Part shown: piece after piece, positions 19,021-28,837 of the stretch
How positions within the stretch are numbered: the stretch's first letter is position 1
How the letters are laid out: every line of letters starts with the position of its first letter
Assembly: GCF_014636635.1 (NCBI RefSeq)
Contig: NZ_BMEO01000012.1
Location: 1 to 64,000, forward strand
Source of the DNA: Marinicella pacifica
GTDB taxonomy: Bacteria; Pseudomonadota; Gammaproteobacteria; Xanthomonadales; Marinicellaceae
Reading direction: 5' to 3'
Length of the DNA stretch: 64,000 nt
The notes under the pieces: model-generated
What the model was told of the DNA's origin: nothing
Databases searched by the model: none
Seen by the model: only the letters and a program-made list of their open reading frames with translations
Position numbers and translations under genes: made by a program

Positions 19021-21262
19021 AGTATTCTTTTTGACCGTTGACTTTTTTGCTGATCAGGCCATGAACATCGGATTCAAAGCCCGGGAATTGGGCGTTGAAA
19101 GCCTGGATGTATTTAAGATAGCCGATGACTTCAGGGGTGAAACGTTCTCCTGGCACCATCAATGGAATGCCCGGCGGATAAGGGGTAATAAGGCCTGCGG
19201 TGACGCGACCGTGCAACTGATCCACCGACACCCGTTCAACTTCACCATGGGCCATTTTGTCCCAGGCATCAGCCGGAATCATGGCCGGTTCGATATTGGA
19301 CAGGTACATGTCTTTGGTGATACGGGCGATGTCATTTTGCTGGTACATGGAGTGAATTTGTTGACACAAGTCATACAATCCAACCCGCTCATAGATCGGG
19401 TATTTGGCAACAAATTCCGGCATAATGCGCCACAAAGGCAGATTATTGTCGTAATCGTCCTTAAATTGCTGTAATTCGGTCACCAGTGAATTCCAGCGGC
19501 CTTTGGTGATGCCGATATTGAACATAATGAAAAACGAATACAGGCCCGTTTTTTCCACCACAATACCGTGTTCTGACAGGTATTTGGTTAACAGTGTGGC
19601 CGGAATACCGGTTTTTTCAAAATGGCCTTTGATGTTCAGACCGGGCGTCACCAGGGTGGCTTTAATCGGATCCAGCATATTAAAACCGTTGGACTGGATG
19701 TCAAAGTCATGCCATTCTTCATCGGGATTAATCAGCCAATCGCTTTGCACCGGCACCTCATCCTCGCTGATGTGATCAGGCCCCCATACTTTAAACCACC
19801 AGTCATCATCCCCGAATTCGTCATCCACTTTGCGCATGGCTTTTCTGAAATTCAAGGCCTCAACCAAAGACTCTTCCACCAGGGCACGACCGCCGGGTTG
19901 CTCCATCATGGCGGCAGCCACATCACAGGAAGCAATGATTGAATATTGCGGACTGGTGGAGGTGTGCATTAAAAAGGACTCGTTAAAACGGTGTCTGTCA
20001 AACCCTGAATCCTGAGATTCCTGCACCAGAATCTGCGAAGCTTGCGATAAGCCCGCCAGCAGTTTATGGGTGGACTGGGTAGAAAAAACCGTGGCCTTGT
20101 CCGCGCGACTGCGACCGGCGCCACCCATGGCATGCATGTTTTGGTAAAATTCGTGAAACGACGCATGCGGCAACCAGGCCTCATCAAAATGCAGTGTATC
20201 CACTGTATCACCCAATAGGGACTTAATCTCTTCGACATTGTATATAACACCGTCATAAGTGCTTTGGGTGAGGGTTAAAATCCGTGGTTTACGGCCTTGA
20301 ATGCGGTCTGCAAAGGGATGGGCCGCTATTTTTTTCTCGATGTATTGCGGGGTAAATTTTTCTTTCGGAATCGGCCCGATAATGCCGTAATGATTGCGCG
20401 TCGGCATCAAAAACACCGGAATGGCACCGGTCATAATAATCGAATGCAAAATCGACTTATGACAATTGCGATCCACCACCACCACATCGCCGGTGGCAAC
20501 GGTCGAATTCCACACAATCTTATTCGAGGTCGAGGTGCCGTTGGTGACAAAAAACAGGTGATCGGCACTGAATATACGCGCTGCATTTTGCTCACTGTCC
20601 GCCACCGGGCCATTGTGGTCCAGTAACTGACCCAGTTCTTCCACCGCATTACAAACATCGGCCCTGAGCATATTTTCACCAAAAAACTGGTGAAACATCT
20701 GACCCACCGGACTTTTCAAAAAAGCCACGCCGCCGGAATGTCCGGGGGTATGCCAGGAATACGAACCGTCTTCGGCATAATGCATCAACGCCTTAAAAAA
20801 CGGCGGCGCCACATGCGACAGGTATTTATTGGCCTCACGGATGATGTGCTTGGCCACAAAATCAGGCGTGTCCTCAAACATATGAATAAACCCATGCAGT
20901 TCACGCAGAATGTCATTGGGTATATGCTGGCTGGTTTTGGTCTCTCCATATAAAAATATCGGAATATCCGCATTGCTTTTACGCACCGCTGCAATAAATT
21001 GTCTGATTTCCGCGATCGCCTGATCCACTTCCTGCTCGGTGCCCTGACCGATTTCTTCATCGTCAATAGAAATAATAAAACATGACGCCCGACTGGCCTG
21101 CTGCGCAAAAGACCTTAGATCCACATAACTGGTATAACCCACCACCTCAACCCCATTGTCCGTGATGGCCTCGGCCAAATTACGGATACCGGAACCCGAC
21201 ACATTTTCAGAGCGAAAATCTTCATCAATCACGACAATGGGAAAATCAAATCGTTTAGTCAT
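18998..21262 (-). CDS. Orn/Lys/Arg decarboxylase (LdcA/AdiA-like)
   Basis: PLP-dependent basic amino acid decarboxylase of fold III. The product feeds polyamine synthesis or consumes protons in acid. The 754 residues comprise an N-terminal wing domain (1-125), the catalytic core with SWHTPGH at about 169-175, VDRNCHKS (263-270), D360 in HFDEAW contacting the PLP pyridine nitrogen, and the Schiff-base lysine K400 in STHKLLAGLSQAS, then a C-terminal domain with PYPPGIPLMVPGE. Overall it resembles Pseudomonas LdcA more than the enterobacterial inducible enzymes. Substrate choice between Lys, Arg and Orn cannot be read. No antiporter lies beside it. Confidence 0.93.
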   Translation of the reverse strand: MTKRFDFPIVVIDEDFRSENVSGSGIRNLAEAITDNGVEVVGYTSYVDLRSFAQQASRASCFIISIDDEEIGQGTEQEVDQAIAEIRQFIAAVRKSNADIPIFLYGETKTSQHIPNDILRELHGFIHMFEDTPDFVAKHIIREANKYLSHVAPPFFKALMHYAEDGSYSWHTPGHSGGVAFLKSPVGQMFHQFFGENMLRADVCNAVEELGQLLDHNGPVADSEQNAARIFSADHLFFVTNGTSTSNKIVWNSTVATGDVVVVDRNCHKSILHSIIMTGAIPVFLMPTRNHYGIIGPIPKEKFTPQYIEKKIAAHPFADRIQGRKPRILTLTQSTYDGVIYNVEEIKSLLGDTVDTLHFDEAWLPHASFHEFYQNMHAMGGAGRSRADKATVFSTQSTHKLLAGLSQASQILVQESQDSGFDRHRFNESFLMHTSTSPQYSIIASCDVAAAMMEQPGGRALVEESLVEALNFRKAMRKVDDEFGDDDWWFKVWGPDHISEDEVPVQSDWLINPDEEWHDFDIQSNGFNMLDPIKATLVTPGLNIKGHFEKTGIPATLLTKYLSEHGIVVEKTGLYSFFIMFNIGITKGRWNSLVTELQQFKDDYDNNLPLWRIMPEFVAKYPIYERVGLYDLCQQIHSMYQQNDIARITKDMYLSNIEPAMIPADAWDKMAHGEVERVSVDQLHGRVTAGLITPYPPGIPLMVPGERFTPEVIGYLKYIQAFNAQFPGFESDVHGLISKKVNGQKEYFIDVVVE

Positions 21263-21336
21263 AACAGTTTAAGGATTAAAAGCCATTTATTATCGCTGGT
21301 TTAAAGCCACTGTCAACTCTTCCGTTTTCAGCCATA

Positions 21337-21370
21337 AAAAAACCCACGGTTTTTAAATACCGTGGGTTTT
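21337..21370 (-). terminator. Terminator after the exported protease
   Basis: A perfect 12-bp stem (aaaacccacggt and accgtgggtttt) with an 8-nt AT loop, flanked by A and T runs, lies about 20 nt past the stop of the trypsin-like gene. It separates that gene from the decarboxylase downstream on the same strand. Confidence 0.85.
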
Positions 21371-21387
21371 GTCGGTTGGCTTAATGA

Positions 21388-23922
21388 TCACTCAAAACCA
21401 TTCATAAAAATCAAGTCCACAAAACTGCATTGAGTGGGTGCAGTGACTGATATGTTGTCAATATACCAACCCTCATCTCCCACAGAGCCATCACAGGACA
21501 TGCGCCATCTGAACTGAACAGTTTCACCGACAAAATCATCCATGGAAACTTCAACTTGCTGCCAGCCGGCACTGTCTCCTGTCCAGGCATTCCGTCCATT
21601 CATGGGGCCGCCGCGCAGTGAGGCCACGTAACCATTTTGAACAAATCGATTACTGTTGGCCGGCACAGATCCGCCATTGCCGGCTAAAATATCATGCCAG
21701 GTGGAACCACCGTCTGTGGAATATTCCAGCGCACCCCCATCCCATGTGGATTCGGTGTTGTAGTTTTGTTGGAATTTCAATGCGTATCCGACACTTGTGA
21801 TGTTAACGGCTTGATCGAGTAGCAACAATTGATCTTTGGTTTTATTTTCATCTTCAACAAACCATGAATTCGGCGCTGAATAGACCGTTGTGGTATTGAC
21901 TTCCCAGGGTGAAGTATTGCCGTTACCGGGACCCGGTGCCGTGCTCCAATTGGCCGTGCCTGAATCAAGATTATCTGTAAACAGAACATTATCAGGCCCT
22001 GTGGCGGCCACGGCCAAATCGGCCAAGCCGGTATTTTCATTCCCGACGGCGCAAACACCTGATCCATTGGCACTGTTGTCTTCGGCTTGAACGTTATAGT
22101 AGAAGGTTTGACCCGAGGTCATGCCGCTGTCAGTAAAGGACGTACCGGTTTCACAGGATGAAATTAAGTTCCCGGGTGCCGGGGTGAAATCCTCAACAAC
22201 GGATCGATAAACATTATAAACCACATCATTTCCACAATTGGCTGTGGCTTGTGACCAATCCAACTGCACTGAGCAGTACCCTGCTTTGAGGTTAGTGGCT
22301 TGTTGCACACCACTGAATGAGGGCGGCAAAGTACATACACCGGTGGCCGTGGCATCCGCGCAATTTGAAAACATGGAACGACATGCTTCAACACTGTCAT
22401 AGGTTTTGATCTGATAAGAATAATCTGAACCACCGGAAACATCTGTATCCACATACGTTGTGCCACTTACCCCAGCGGCTATCAGCTCATAACTGGCGCT
22501 GCCACACCCGCCCAAACCTCGATAGACATCGTACTGGAACGGACCACCGGCCGGTGCTGTCCAACTGACGTCAATTTGGTTGCTACCATTGGCCACGGCA
22601 TTGACATTGGTTGGTTCAGCCGGTGCATTACACACCGCACCATTAGGCAAATTGGCACCAAGATCAGCAATCACCAGTTCGATGGGAATACCTCGATTGG
22701 GATCATCTCCACCACCACCCGTGTCACAAAAATTAGTACCACGACAATGGTGCAACGCCACTATTTTATGATCGCTGTAAGCCACCACAGGTGAGCCTGA
22801 AGAGCCGCCTTGGGTGTCTAACCAATAACCAATATCCGGACCGGGTCCGCTACACCCAGCTTCATTAACGCTGTTGACCTGACCTAAGCCATTGTTGTTA
22901 TTCACATCATCCGGATAGCTGGAACTAAACGCCACCCGCTTGCCCCAACCTGCAGGATGCTGGGGAATATATATCTGTTCATTGAGAACCGCACCTGTGG
23001 CCCTTAATTGCATATAGCCATAAGTCACAGGTAAATTATTCACTGTACTGTTGGGCAATAATAAAGCATAGTCATAAGGTTCACTGTTTTGTACCAAAGT
23101 GGGGCCGGTGGCTTCAATAATACCGGGGCAACCGAGTGCGGAGCCACAATTGGTGGCACAATCAGGCCCTTCCGCCATCAATTCAAGGGTCAGATTATTG
23201 GCCTCATTTTGATCAGCCACACAATGCTCATTGGTCAAAATATGCCCTTCATCACCCACAATCCAGCCGGTACAATGGGCATTTCCATTTTTTAAAATTC
23301 GCACAACCGCGCGGGCTTTGTCATAAACCTCGGGCTCAGAATTCATAAAACACTTGGCTTCTTGGGTATCGTCTGCTGTACAAACAGCTTCCGTGTCATA
23401 ACCCATTTCAGCCCGGGTATAGCCGCGGGCAAACTGATCGATGGCCACACCTTTGCCACCTGAAGCTGAATTGACATATAATTCAATGATGGCTTTATTG
23501 CCATGAATCGGAATACCCCAAAAACCTTCTTTTACACCCAGACCATTAATGCCCTGATTGCGGTAAGTCCATTTTCTCGTACCATCGGGTGAACGCAATA
23601 CCACATAATCATCCGGACCCAGGTCCATCAAACTGAAGCGTGGAGCGATATAAGTGGCAGTGGGGTAATGAATGACTTCTGACCACACCAGGGTGTTGGC
23701 ACCTCTACTGGCACCTGGGTAAGGTGATGGTGAGGCAAAGCTGTTATATACATATTCACCGACAATGGCGGCTTCGTTGGCCGCTGATTGACTCGGAAAT
23801 GTTTTCAGTTTTGTTTGATCCGATAGTATTGAATGACTGTTTTGAGGTGTTTCTAATATTTTTAATTGCGCAAAGCTTAATGAAGTTAACGCAAGTAATG
23901 TACAGAAGATAAGTTTTTTCAT
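21388..23922 (-). CDS. Exported trypsin-like protease with FN3 repeats and IFxxGFE tag
   Basis: Predicted extracellular serine endopeptidase of the chymotrypsin/lysyl-endopeptidase type, 844 residues. Sec signal peptide 1-18 (KKLIFCTLLALTSLSFA). Catalytic triad H233 (LTNEHC), D284 (PYDYALLLP) and S375 (GGSSGSPVV). Many cysteines surround it. Two fibronectin III-like repeats follow (about 434-530 and 535-640, with VDVSWTAP and YNVYRSV-type strands), then a jelly-roll domain (about 655-835, opening LFTDNLDSG). The extreme C-terminus is VDLIFMNGFE. ATG 23922 is chosen over an upstream TTG because GGGAG is 10 nt away. The tag is shared with three other proteins in this window. Confidence 0.88.
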   Translation of the reverse strand: MKKLIFCTLLALTSLSFAQLKILETPQNSHSILSDQTKLKTFPSQSAANEAAIVGEYVYNSFASPSPYPGASRGANTLVWSEVIHYPTATYIAPRFSLMDLGPDDYVVLRSPDGTRKWTYRNQGINGLGVKEGFWGIPIHGNKAIIELYVNSASGGKGVAIDQFARGYTRAEMGYDTEAVCTADDTQEAKCFMNSEPEVYDKARAVVRILKNGNAHCTGWIVGDEGHILTNEHCVADQNEANNLTLELMAEGPDCATNCGSALGCPGIIEATGPTLVQNSEPYDYALLLPNSTVNNLPVTYGYMQLRATGAVLNEQIYIPQHPAGWGKRVAFSSSYPDDVNNNNGLGQVNSVNEAGCSGPGPDIGYWLDTQGGSSGSPVVAYSDHKIVALHHCRGTNFCDTGGGGDDPNRGIPIELVIADLGANLPNGAVCNAPAEPTNVNAVANGSNQIDVSWTAPAGGPFQYDVYRGLGGCGSASYELIAAGVSGTTYVDTDVSGGSDYSYQIKTYDSVEACRSMFSNCADATATGVCTLPPSFSGVQQATNLKAGYCSVQLDWSQATANCGNDVVYNVYRSVVEDFTPAPGNLISSCETGTSFTDSGMTSGQTFYYNVQAEDNSANGSGVCAVGNENTGLADLAVAATGPDNVLFTDNLDSGTANWSTAPGPGNGNTSPWEVNTTTVYSAPNSWFVEDENKTKDQLLLLDQAVNITSVGYALKFQQNYNTESTWDGGALEYSTDGGSTWHDILAGNGGSVPANSNRFVQNGYVASLRGGPMNGRNAWTGDSAGWQQVEVSMDDFVGETVQFRWRMSCDGSVGDEGWYIDNISVTAPTQCSFVDLIFMNGFE

Positions 23923-24130
23923 GCTGAACAAGCTCCCTTATTTATAAATTATGTGAGACCCGTTTATCATTGTTTTTGCTACCATTAGCAGGTCTCCACC
24001 AAAAAGAATGAACACAGACTCCACAGAAGTCATTATTGTGTATTCTTTAATGCGAAATAGAGGTTATCAGCTATGAAATGATTTGAAAAGAGAAATTTAA
24101 ATTTACTGAGTATTTAATCAATCTGCCTGA

Positions 24131-25339
24131 TCACTCAAAACCATTCATAAAAATCACATCCGGGGTACGCACCCGAAAAGCGGCACTGATCGGCGAGGTC
24201 AGATCTAAAGTCCGGGCATTGTCTCGCTCACCATCAATACCGGTTGGCAGTCCAAGATAATTCACATCGGGATTGGAAAAATACTGCCGACGCGTGCAGC
24301 CACCGGTACAGGGATTGGAATACGACATCACAGTGCGGTACTGACCGCTGTGGTAATGACCAAAGGACCATGCATAAGAAGCTGTGGTGCTTGTGGCACT
24401 GGAATTTTCAGGATTGTGCTCCAAGCCCATATTGTGCCCAAACTCATGGGCAAAGGACAAATTTCCCACGGCACAACTGCGTCTTGTCACTTGCACCGCC
24501 CAATCACGAAAACCAGCTCCCGGACTGCGCATCACATAGCCGCGTCCGCAGCCGCCCATACTTTCCACCAGTAAAGCCGTCATATCCGCACCATATAAAT
24601 TCTTCAGGGTTTCTACTTCGGCACTGTATCTGAGCCAGTTTAAATCTGCAGAAGAATCACCTGAATCGTTGTAATTCACCTCACCGGCATATAACAAAAC
24701 AATTTCCGTATTCACCTGGCTGTTAATCAAAGAGCTGTTCATGGCGTTCACCGCTGCCTGGGCTGTGGCTTTTATGGCATTGTGTCCACCGGCGCCAACT
24801 CTGGCTTCCGGGGTGTAAACCACAATCACATCCACCGTATGGGTCGCCCGGCTGACAGCCGCAGGTAACGATTGAGGCGGATTATTCACTAACGCTTTTG
24901 ACACCGGCACAGCACCGTCACATTCAGGAAAAGAGCGGCTATTCAATTCAACCAGTTTAATCTGATAATTGCCCATCGGCTGAATTTCATACACCGCCTT
25001 ATCGGTATGGATGCTGCCGGCAATGGCATCCTGATAGACACTAATGGTCACTGCCTGCGAATCATCTCCTTTGCGGTGGCCCTGCCAGGAATATCCCTGT
25101 AAATGATTGCGTTTTAAGTCTTTAAACAATACAGTCATGTTTTGTCCATCCGGCAACATCAACGCAAACTGAGGGCTTCGATGGGTCAGCACATCAACAT
25201 TGACCGCGGCCACCAAAGCATTCATTTCGGTGTGTTTTAATTGCGCTGCATCGACCGGGACTACATCGCGCAATAATTCAGCGCATAAAACTTGAGATGA
25301 GCCCAGCAGCATCATTGCAAATAAAATATATTTATTCAT
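24131..25339 (-). CDS. Exported metzincin zinc protease with IFxxGFE tag
   Basis: Predicted secreted zinc endopeptidase of the metzincin clan, reprolysin-like, 402 residues. Signal peptide 1-20 (ILFAMMLLGSSQVLCA), a propeptide-like region to about 165, then the catalytic domain with HEFGHNMGLEH at 298-308 (zinc ligands H298, H302, H308, catalytic E299) and a Met-turn TVMSYS near 337. It ends TPDVIFMNGFE. GGGAG sits 9 nt before the ATG. It lies about 200 nt upstream of the serine protease in the same direction. The last 26 nt of the two coding regions plus 3 nt beyond the stop are identical. Confidence 0.88.
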   Translation of the reverse strand: MNKYILFAMMLLGSSQVLCAELLRDVVPVDAAQLKHTEMNALVAAVNVDVLTHRSPQFALMLPDGQNMTVLFKDLKRNHLQGYSWQGHRKGDDSQAVTISVYQDAIAGSIHTDKAVYEIQPMGNYQIKLVELNSRSFPECDGAVPVSKALVNNPPQSLPAAVSRATHTVDVIVVYTPEARVGAGGHNAIKATAQAAVNAMNSSLINSQVNTEIVLLYAGEVNYNDSGDSSADLNWLRYSAEVETLKNLYGADMTALLVESMGGCGRGYVMRSPGAGFRDWAVQVTRRSCAVGNLSFAHEFGHNMGLEHNPENSSATSTTASYAWSFGHYHSGQYRTVMSYSNPCTGGCTRRQYFSNPDVNYLGLPTGIDGERDNARTLDLTSPISAAFRVRTPDVIFMNGFE

Positions 25340-25765
25340 TAATCACTCCCATTGACCAACACATAAAGCTGTGTTATTGACACTTTATTCTACAGGAAGT
25401 GAAAAAGCCGCTGAATTAAAATATGCAGTTGATTTTTGAAAGTGTGAATTTGGTCTGAAAAAACCGCCGATTATCGAGAAAACAATCGACGGTTTATACA
25501 AACAGGTTTAAATAAAAAGGTGTGTTCTTGGGACTTACGCTTCCGCTCCCAGCTCGCTCACGGCCTTAACGGACATTCCGTCACGCTTCGATCTCTGAAC
25601 CAATCTCGCCTCCATGGATGGCGGTGTGCCTTGTTAGGCCGGACCGGTAAAGACCAATTCTAACTTCTCCGTCCATGGAGTCGTCTTCGCCTGCGGCGAA
25701 ACCGCATGACTTCATTGACCTGGCCTAACCGGCTCGGCGGGTCGTGCTGCTCAGCAGCACTCCAT
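25340..25765. other. Structured intergenic stretch without a gene
   Basis: This 426-nt gap lies downstream of icd and upstream of the metalloprotease. No protein of family character is visible. It holds several hairpins: GTGCTGC/GCAGCAC right after the icd stop (25744-25760), TTCGCC/GGCGAA (25686-25700), an enclosing pair GTTAGGCC (25633-25640) with GGCCTAAC (25722-25729), and a CTCCATGGA pair at 25610 and 25672. The base composition is clearly more GC-rich than the flanks. A terminator closes it. Confidence 0.5.
25459..25496 (-). terminator. Terminator distal to icd
   Basis: On the minus strand a 12-bp stem with one G-T wobble (aaaccgccgatt and aatcgacggttt) is followed by six T. It lies 270 nt past the icd stop, so the icd message would carry a long structured 3' region. 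Confidence 0.7.
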
Positions 25766-27997
25766 TTACGCTTTCATTAAACCATTAATAATCGTATTGA
25801 GCGCTTTGCTGGGGCGCATGGCCGCAGCGGCTTTATCATTGTCCGGTTCGAAATAGCCGCCTAAGTCCATCGGTTTGCCCTGGGCATCAATCAATTGTTG
25901 CAAAATGGTGTCTTGTTGGGCGTTTAATTGCTCGGCCACCGGTTTAAAGGCATCTTGCAGAGCCGGACTGTCAGTTTGTTCGGCCAGGGCTTCGGCCCAG
26001 AATTTTGCCAAAAAGAAATGACTGCCGCGATTATCAAGCTCATTGACTTTACGTGAGGGTGATTTATTTTTCAGCAGGTATTCTTCGTTGGCTTTATGCA
26101 GGGCATCGGCCAGCACTTGTGCGTCTTTGTTGCCGGTTTTTTCGGCATAGGCTTCCAAAGAAACCGCCAATGCTAAAAATTCGCCTAAAGAATCCCAGCG
26201 CAAGTGACCTTCTTCGATAAACTGCTGCACATGCTTCGGCGCAGAACCACCGGCACCGGTTTCGAATAAACCGCCACCGGCCAGTAAAGGCACAATCGAC
26301 AGCATCTTGGCACTTGTACCCAGTTCTAAAATTGGGAACAAATCGGTCAGGTAATCCCGCAACACATTACCGGTCACGGAAATGGTGTCCTGGCCGGCAC
26401 TGACCCGCTCGCAGGTGTAGCGCATGGCGGCTTTGGGGTTCATGATTTTAATCTCTAAACCCGTTGTGTCGTGTTCAGGTAAGTAAGCGTTGACTTTTTC
26501 AATCAGATTACGGTCATGGGCACGGTGTTCATCGAGCCAGAAAATTGCCGGCTGACCCGTGTTACGAGCACGACTGACGGCCAGTCTGACCCAATCTTTT
26601 ATCGCCACATCTTTGGTTTGACAGGCACGCCAAATATCACCCTGCTCGACCTCATGCTGCAGCAACACCTCGCCGTTTTCACCCATAATGCGGATTATAC
26701 CATCGGCTTCCACTTCAAAGGTCTTATCATGAGAACCGTACTCTTCGGCTTTTTTCGCCATCAGACCCACATTGCTGACATTACCCATGGTGGTGACATC
26801 AAAGGCACCGTTTTCCTGACAGTATTTAATAATTTCCTGGTAAATGCCCGCATAAGAACGGTCCGGAATCACCGCATGGGTGTCCTGTAATTCACCGGCT
26901 GCGTTCCACATTTTACCGGAGGTTTTAATCGCCGCCGGCATCGAGGCGTCGATAATCACATTATTGGGCACGTGCAGGTTGGTGATGCCTTTGTCCGAAT
27001 CCACCATTGCCAGCGATGGATTGTTTTGGTAACAGTCAGCGATGGCGTTTTTGATTTCTGTTTGCTGGCTTTCGGGTAAGGATTCAATGTTATCGTACAC
27101 CGCCTGAATGCCGTTGTTGGCATTAACATCCAGCTCATCGAATAAATCACCGTATTTCTCAAACAGCTCGGCATAATACACTTCCACCGCATGGCCGAAC
27201 ATAATCGGATCGGACACTTTCATCATGGTGGCTTTTAAATGCACTGAAAACAGCACACCGGCCGCTTTTGCTTCTTTAATGGCTTTAGACAGGAAGCTTC
27301 TTAAGGCTTTTTTGCTCATCCGTGAGGCATCCAGAACTTCACCTTTTAATAAAGCCAAATCCTCTTTTAATACTTTGACATCGCCGTTGCCACCGACCCA
27401 TTCAATGCGCACGGTTTGGTCTTTGGGCATCACATAGGATTGCTCGGTTTCATAAAAATCACCGCGTTGCATATGCGCGACTTTGGTTTTCGAGTCTTTC
27501 GACCAGGCACCCAATCGGTGCGGATTATTCTGCGCATATTTTTTCACCGCCGCCGCCACCCGACGGTCTGAATTGCCTTCACGTAACACCGGATTCACCG
27601 CTGAGCCCAGCACTTTGCTGTAAGCGGCTTTGGCCTGTTCCTGCTCTTCGTTTTCAGGGTCGCTGTGGTAATCAGGCACAGCATATCCAGCTTGCTGCAG
27701 CTCTTTGATGGCGGCATTTAATTGCGGGATTGAGGCGGAAATATTCGGTAACTTAATGATATTGGCATCGGGCGTTTTCGCCAGCTCACCCAATTCAGCC
27801 AGGGCATCATTGTGCTTCTGCTCATCGGTTAAGCGATCAGGAAACTGCGCCAGGATGCGCGCCGCCAAAGAAATGTTTTGGGTGGTGAAAGGCACGCCGG
27901 CCTGGGCACCAAAGCTCTGCACAATCGGCAATAATGAATAGGTGGCTAAAGCGGGTGCTTCATCAGTGATGGTATAGACAATGGTTGGCTCAGTCAT
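25766..27997 (-). CDS. icd: Monomeric NADP-dependent isocitrate dehydrogenase
   Basis: TCA-cycle enzyme converting isocitrate to 2-oxoglutarate with NADP. The 743-residue length and sequence ([112 protein letters not shown]) identify the large monomeric IDH-II type found in Vibrio, Azotobacter and Corynebacterium, not the 45-kDa dimer. AGGAG lies 6 nt before the ATG. It is monocistronic. A TATAAT at 28057-28052 (minus) is a likely -10 with a weak -35. Confidence 0.97.
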   Translation of the reverse strand: MTEPTIVYTITDEAPALATYSLLPIVQSFGAQAGVPFTTQNISLAARILAQFPDRLTDEQKHNDALAELGELAKTPDANIIKLPNISASIPQLNAAIKELQQAGYAVPDYHSDPENEEQEQAKAAYSKVLGSAVNPVLREGNSDRRVAAAVKKYAQNNPHRLGAWSKDSKTKVAHMQRGDFYETEQSYVMPKDQTVRIEWVGGNGDVKVLKEDLALLKGEVLDASRMSKKALRSFLSKAIKEAKAAGVLFSVHLKATMMKVSDPIMFGHAVEVYYAELFEKYGDLFDELDVNANNGIQAVYDNIESLPESQQTEIKNAIADCYQNNPSLAMVDSDKGITNLHVPNNVIIDASMPAAIKTSGKMWNAAGELQDTHAVIPDRSYAGIYQEIIKYCQENGAFDVTTMGNVSNVGLMAKKAEEYGSHDKTFEVEADGIIRIMGENGEVLLQHEVEQGDIWRACQTKDVAIKDWVRLAVSRARNTGQPAIFWLDEHRAHDRNLIEKVNAYLPEHDTTGLEIKIMNPKAAMRYTCERVSAGQDTISVTGNVLRDYLTDLFPILELGTSAKMLSIVPLLAGGGLFETGAGGSAPKHVQQFIEEGHLRWDSLGEFLALAVSLEAYAEKTGNKDAQVLADALHKANEEYLLKNKSPSRKVNELDNRGSHFFLAKFWAEALAEQTDSPALQDAFKPVAEQLNAQQDTILQQLIDAQGKPMDLGGYFEPDNDKAAAAMRPSKALNTIINGLMKA

Positions 27998-28154
27998 GAC
28001 AACTCCTGTGGGTAAAATAATTGCTTAAAGGCGAATAAAACAAAAGCCAGAATTATAACAAATTCATTGTTTAACATCAGCATCAATAACATCGCCCTGA
28101 CACAATAAATATCAGCCATAAAAGCCACAATTTAGCAGCAAATTAAAAAGGCGG

Positions 28155-28183
28155 TTCTCAAAGGTAACATTAAGACTTATAAT
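28155..28183 (+). promoter_or_regulatory. Promoter of the EF-hand gene
   Basis: TTCTCA (28155-28160), 17 nt, then TATAAT (28178-28183). The -10 overlaps an in-frame ATG at 28182, so that ATG cannot be in the message. This decides the start at 28209. Confidence 0.55.
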
Positions 28184-28208
28184 GAGGCCATCGAAGATAG
28201 GATCACCC

Positions 28209-28448
28209 ATGTCAACATTAAGCCAAAAAGAAATTGCTGAAATAAGAGACCATTTTGATTTTTTTGACCGTGATGGCAGCGGTCTCATTGATCAAGATGA
28301 ATTTATAGCGCTATTAAAAATATTGGCACCCAGTGCCGACCGGGCCAATGCCGTTCGTGGCTTTGAAACCATAGATGGTGACCACAACGACCAGATTGAT
28401 TTTGATGAATTTTTAGAATGGTGGCAAACAAATTGGACCGTTTTCTGA
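28209..28448 (+). CDS. Small EF-hand calcium-binding protein
   Basis: Cytoplasmic 79-residue calmodulin-like protein with two canonical EF-hands. Loop 1 spans D20-E31 (D-R-D-G-S-G-L-I-D-Q-D-E) and loop 2 spans D56-E67 (D-G-D-H-N-D-Q-I-D-F-D-E), both with Glu at position 12 and hydrophobic position 8. This indicates real Ca binding, and the function beyond that is unknown. AGGAT lies upstream of the chosen ATG. Divergent from icd and upstream of the rpsU operon. Confidence 0.85.
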   Translation: MSTLSQKEIAEIRDHFDFFDRDGSGLIDQDEFIALLKILAPSADRANAVRGFETIDGDHNDQIDFDEFLEWWQTNWTVF

Positions 28449-28533
28449 ACGCGCGCCGCGCCATCACCAGCACGGACAGGCCATTTTTACGCCTACAGAC
28501 ACCATAATTTCAGCCAAAACCTGCTTTTTTGCT

Positions 28534-28561
28534 TTGCTTTAAAGTGCAAAACCATTAAAAT
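28534..28561 (+). promoter_or_regulatory. Candidate rpsU operon promoter
   Basis: TTGCTT (28534-28539) and TAAAAT (28556-28561) with a 16-nt spacer. Transcription would begin near 28568, just before a hairpin with a T run. Confidence 0.4.
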
Positions 28562-28574
28562 ACGCGGTCTTTTC

Positions 28575-28595
28575 AGCCCACCCGTGGGCTTTTTT
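28575..28595 (+). terminator. Hairpin with T run ahead of rpsU
   Basis: AGCCCAC, 2-nt loop, GTGGGCT, then six T. It may terminate the EF-hand transcript. If the candidate promoter at 28534-28561 is used, it lies at the 5' end of the rpsU message and would act as an attenuator or a protective stem. Confidence 0.65.
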
Positions 28596-28621
28596 ACTAT
28601 TTAATTGGAGTTAAGATACAT

Positions 28622-28834
28622 ATGCCAAGCGTAAAAGTTCGCGATAACGAACCCTTTGATTTTGCATTGCGCCGTTTTAAACGGGCCTGTGAAAAAGCCG
28701 GTGTCCTGGCCGAGTCACGTAAACGTCAGTATTACGAAAAACCCACTCAGGAAAGAAAACGCAAAAAAGCCGCCGCCGTAAAACGCCGTCAGCGTCGTGT
28801 GGCCAAAGAAGGTATTCCACGCAGAATGTATTGA
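28622..28834 (+). CDS. rpsU: 30S ribosomal protein S21
   Basis: Small basic ribosomal protein of the 30S platform near the anti-Shine-Dalgarno end of 16S rRNA. Seventy residues, starting [27 protein letters not shown] and ending in an Arg/Lys-rich helix, matching S21 in length and sequence. GGAG lies 11 nt before the ATG. First gene of the rpsU-yqeY-dnaG-rpoD macromolecular synthesis operon. Confidence 0.98.
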   Translation: MPSVKVRDNEPFDFALRRFKRACEKAGVLAESRKRQYYEKPTQERKRKKAAAVKRRQRRVAKEGIPRRMY

Positions 28835-28837
28835 TGC

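Noticed and set aside
23950-24000. Second MITE end (gagaccc ... ggtctcc) between the two protease genes
   Set aside because: Only 6-7 matching bases at each side and no further inverted-repeat similarity or duplicated flank.
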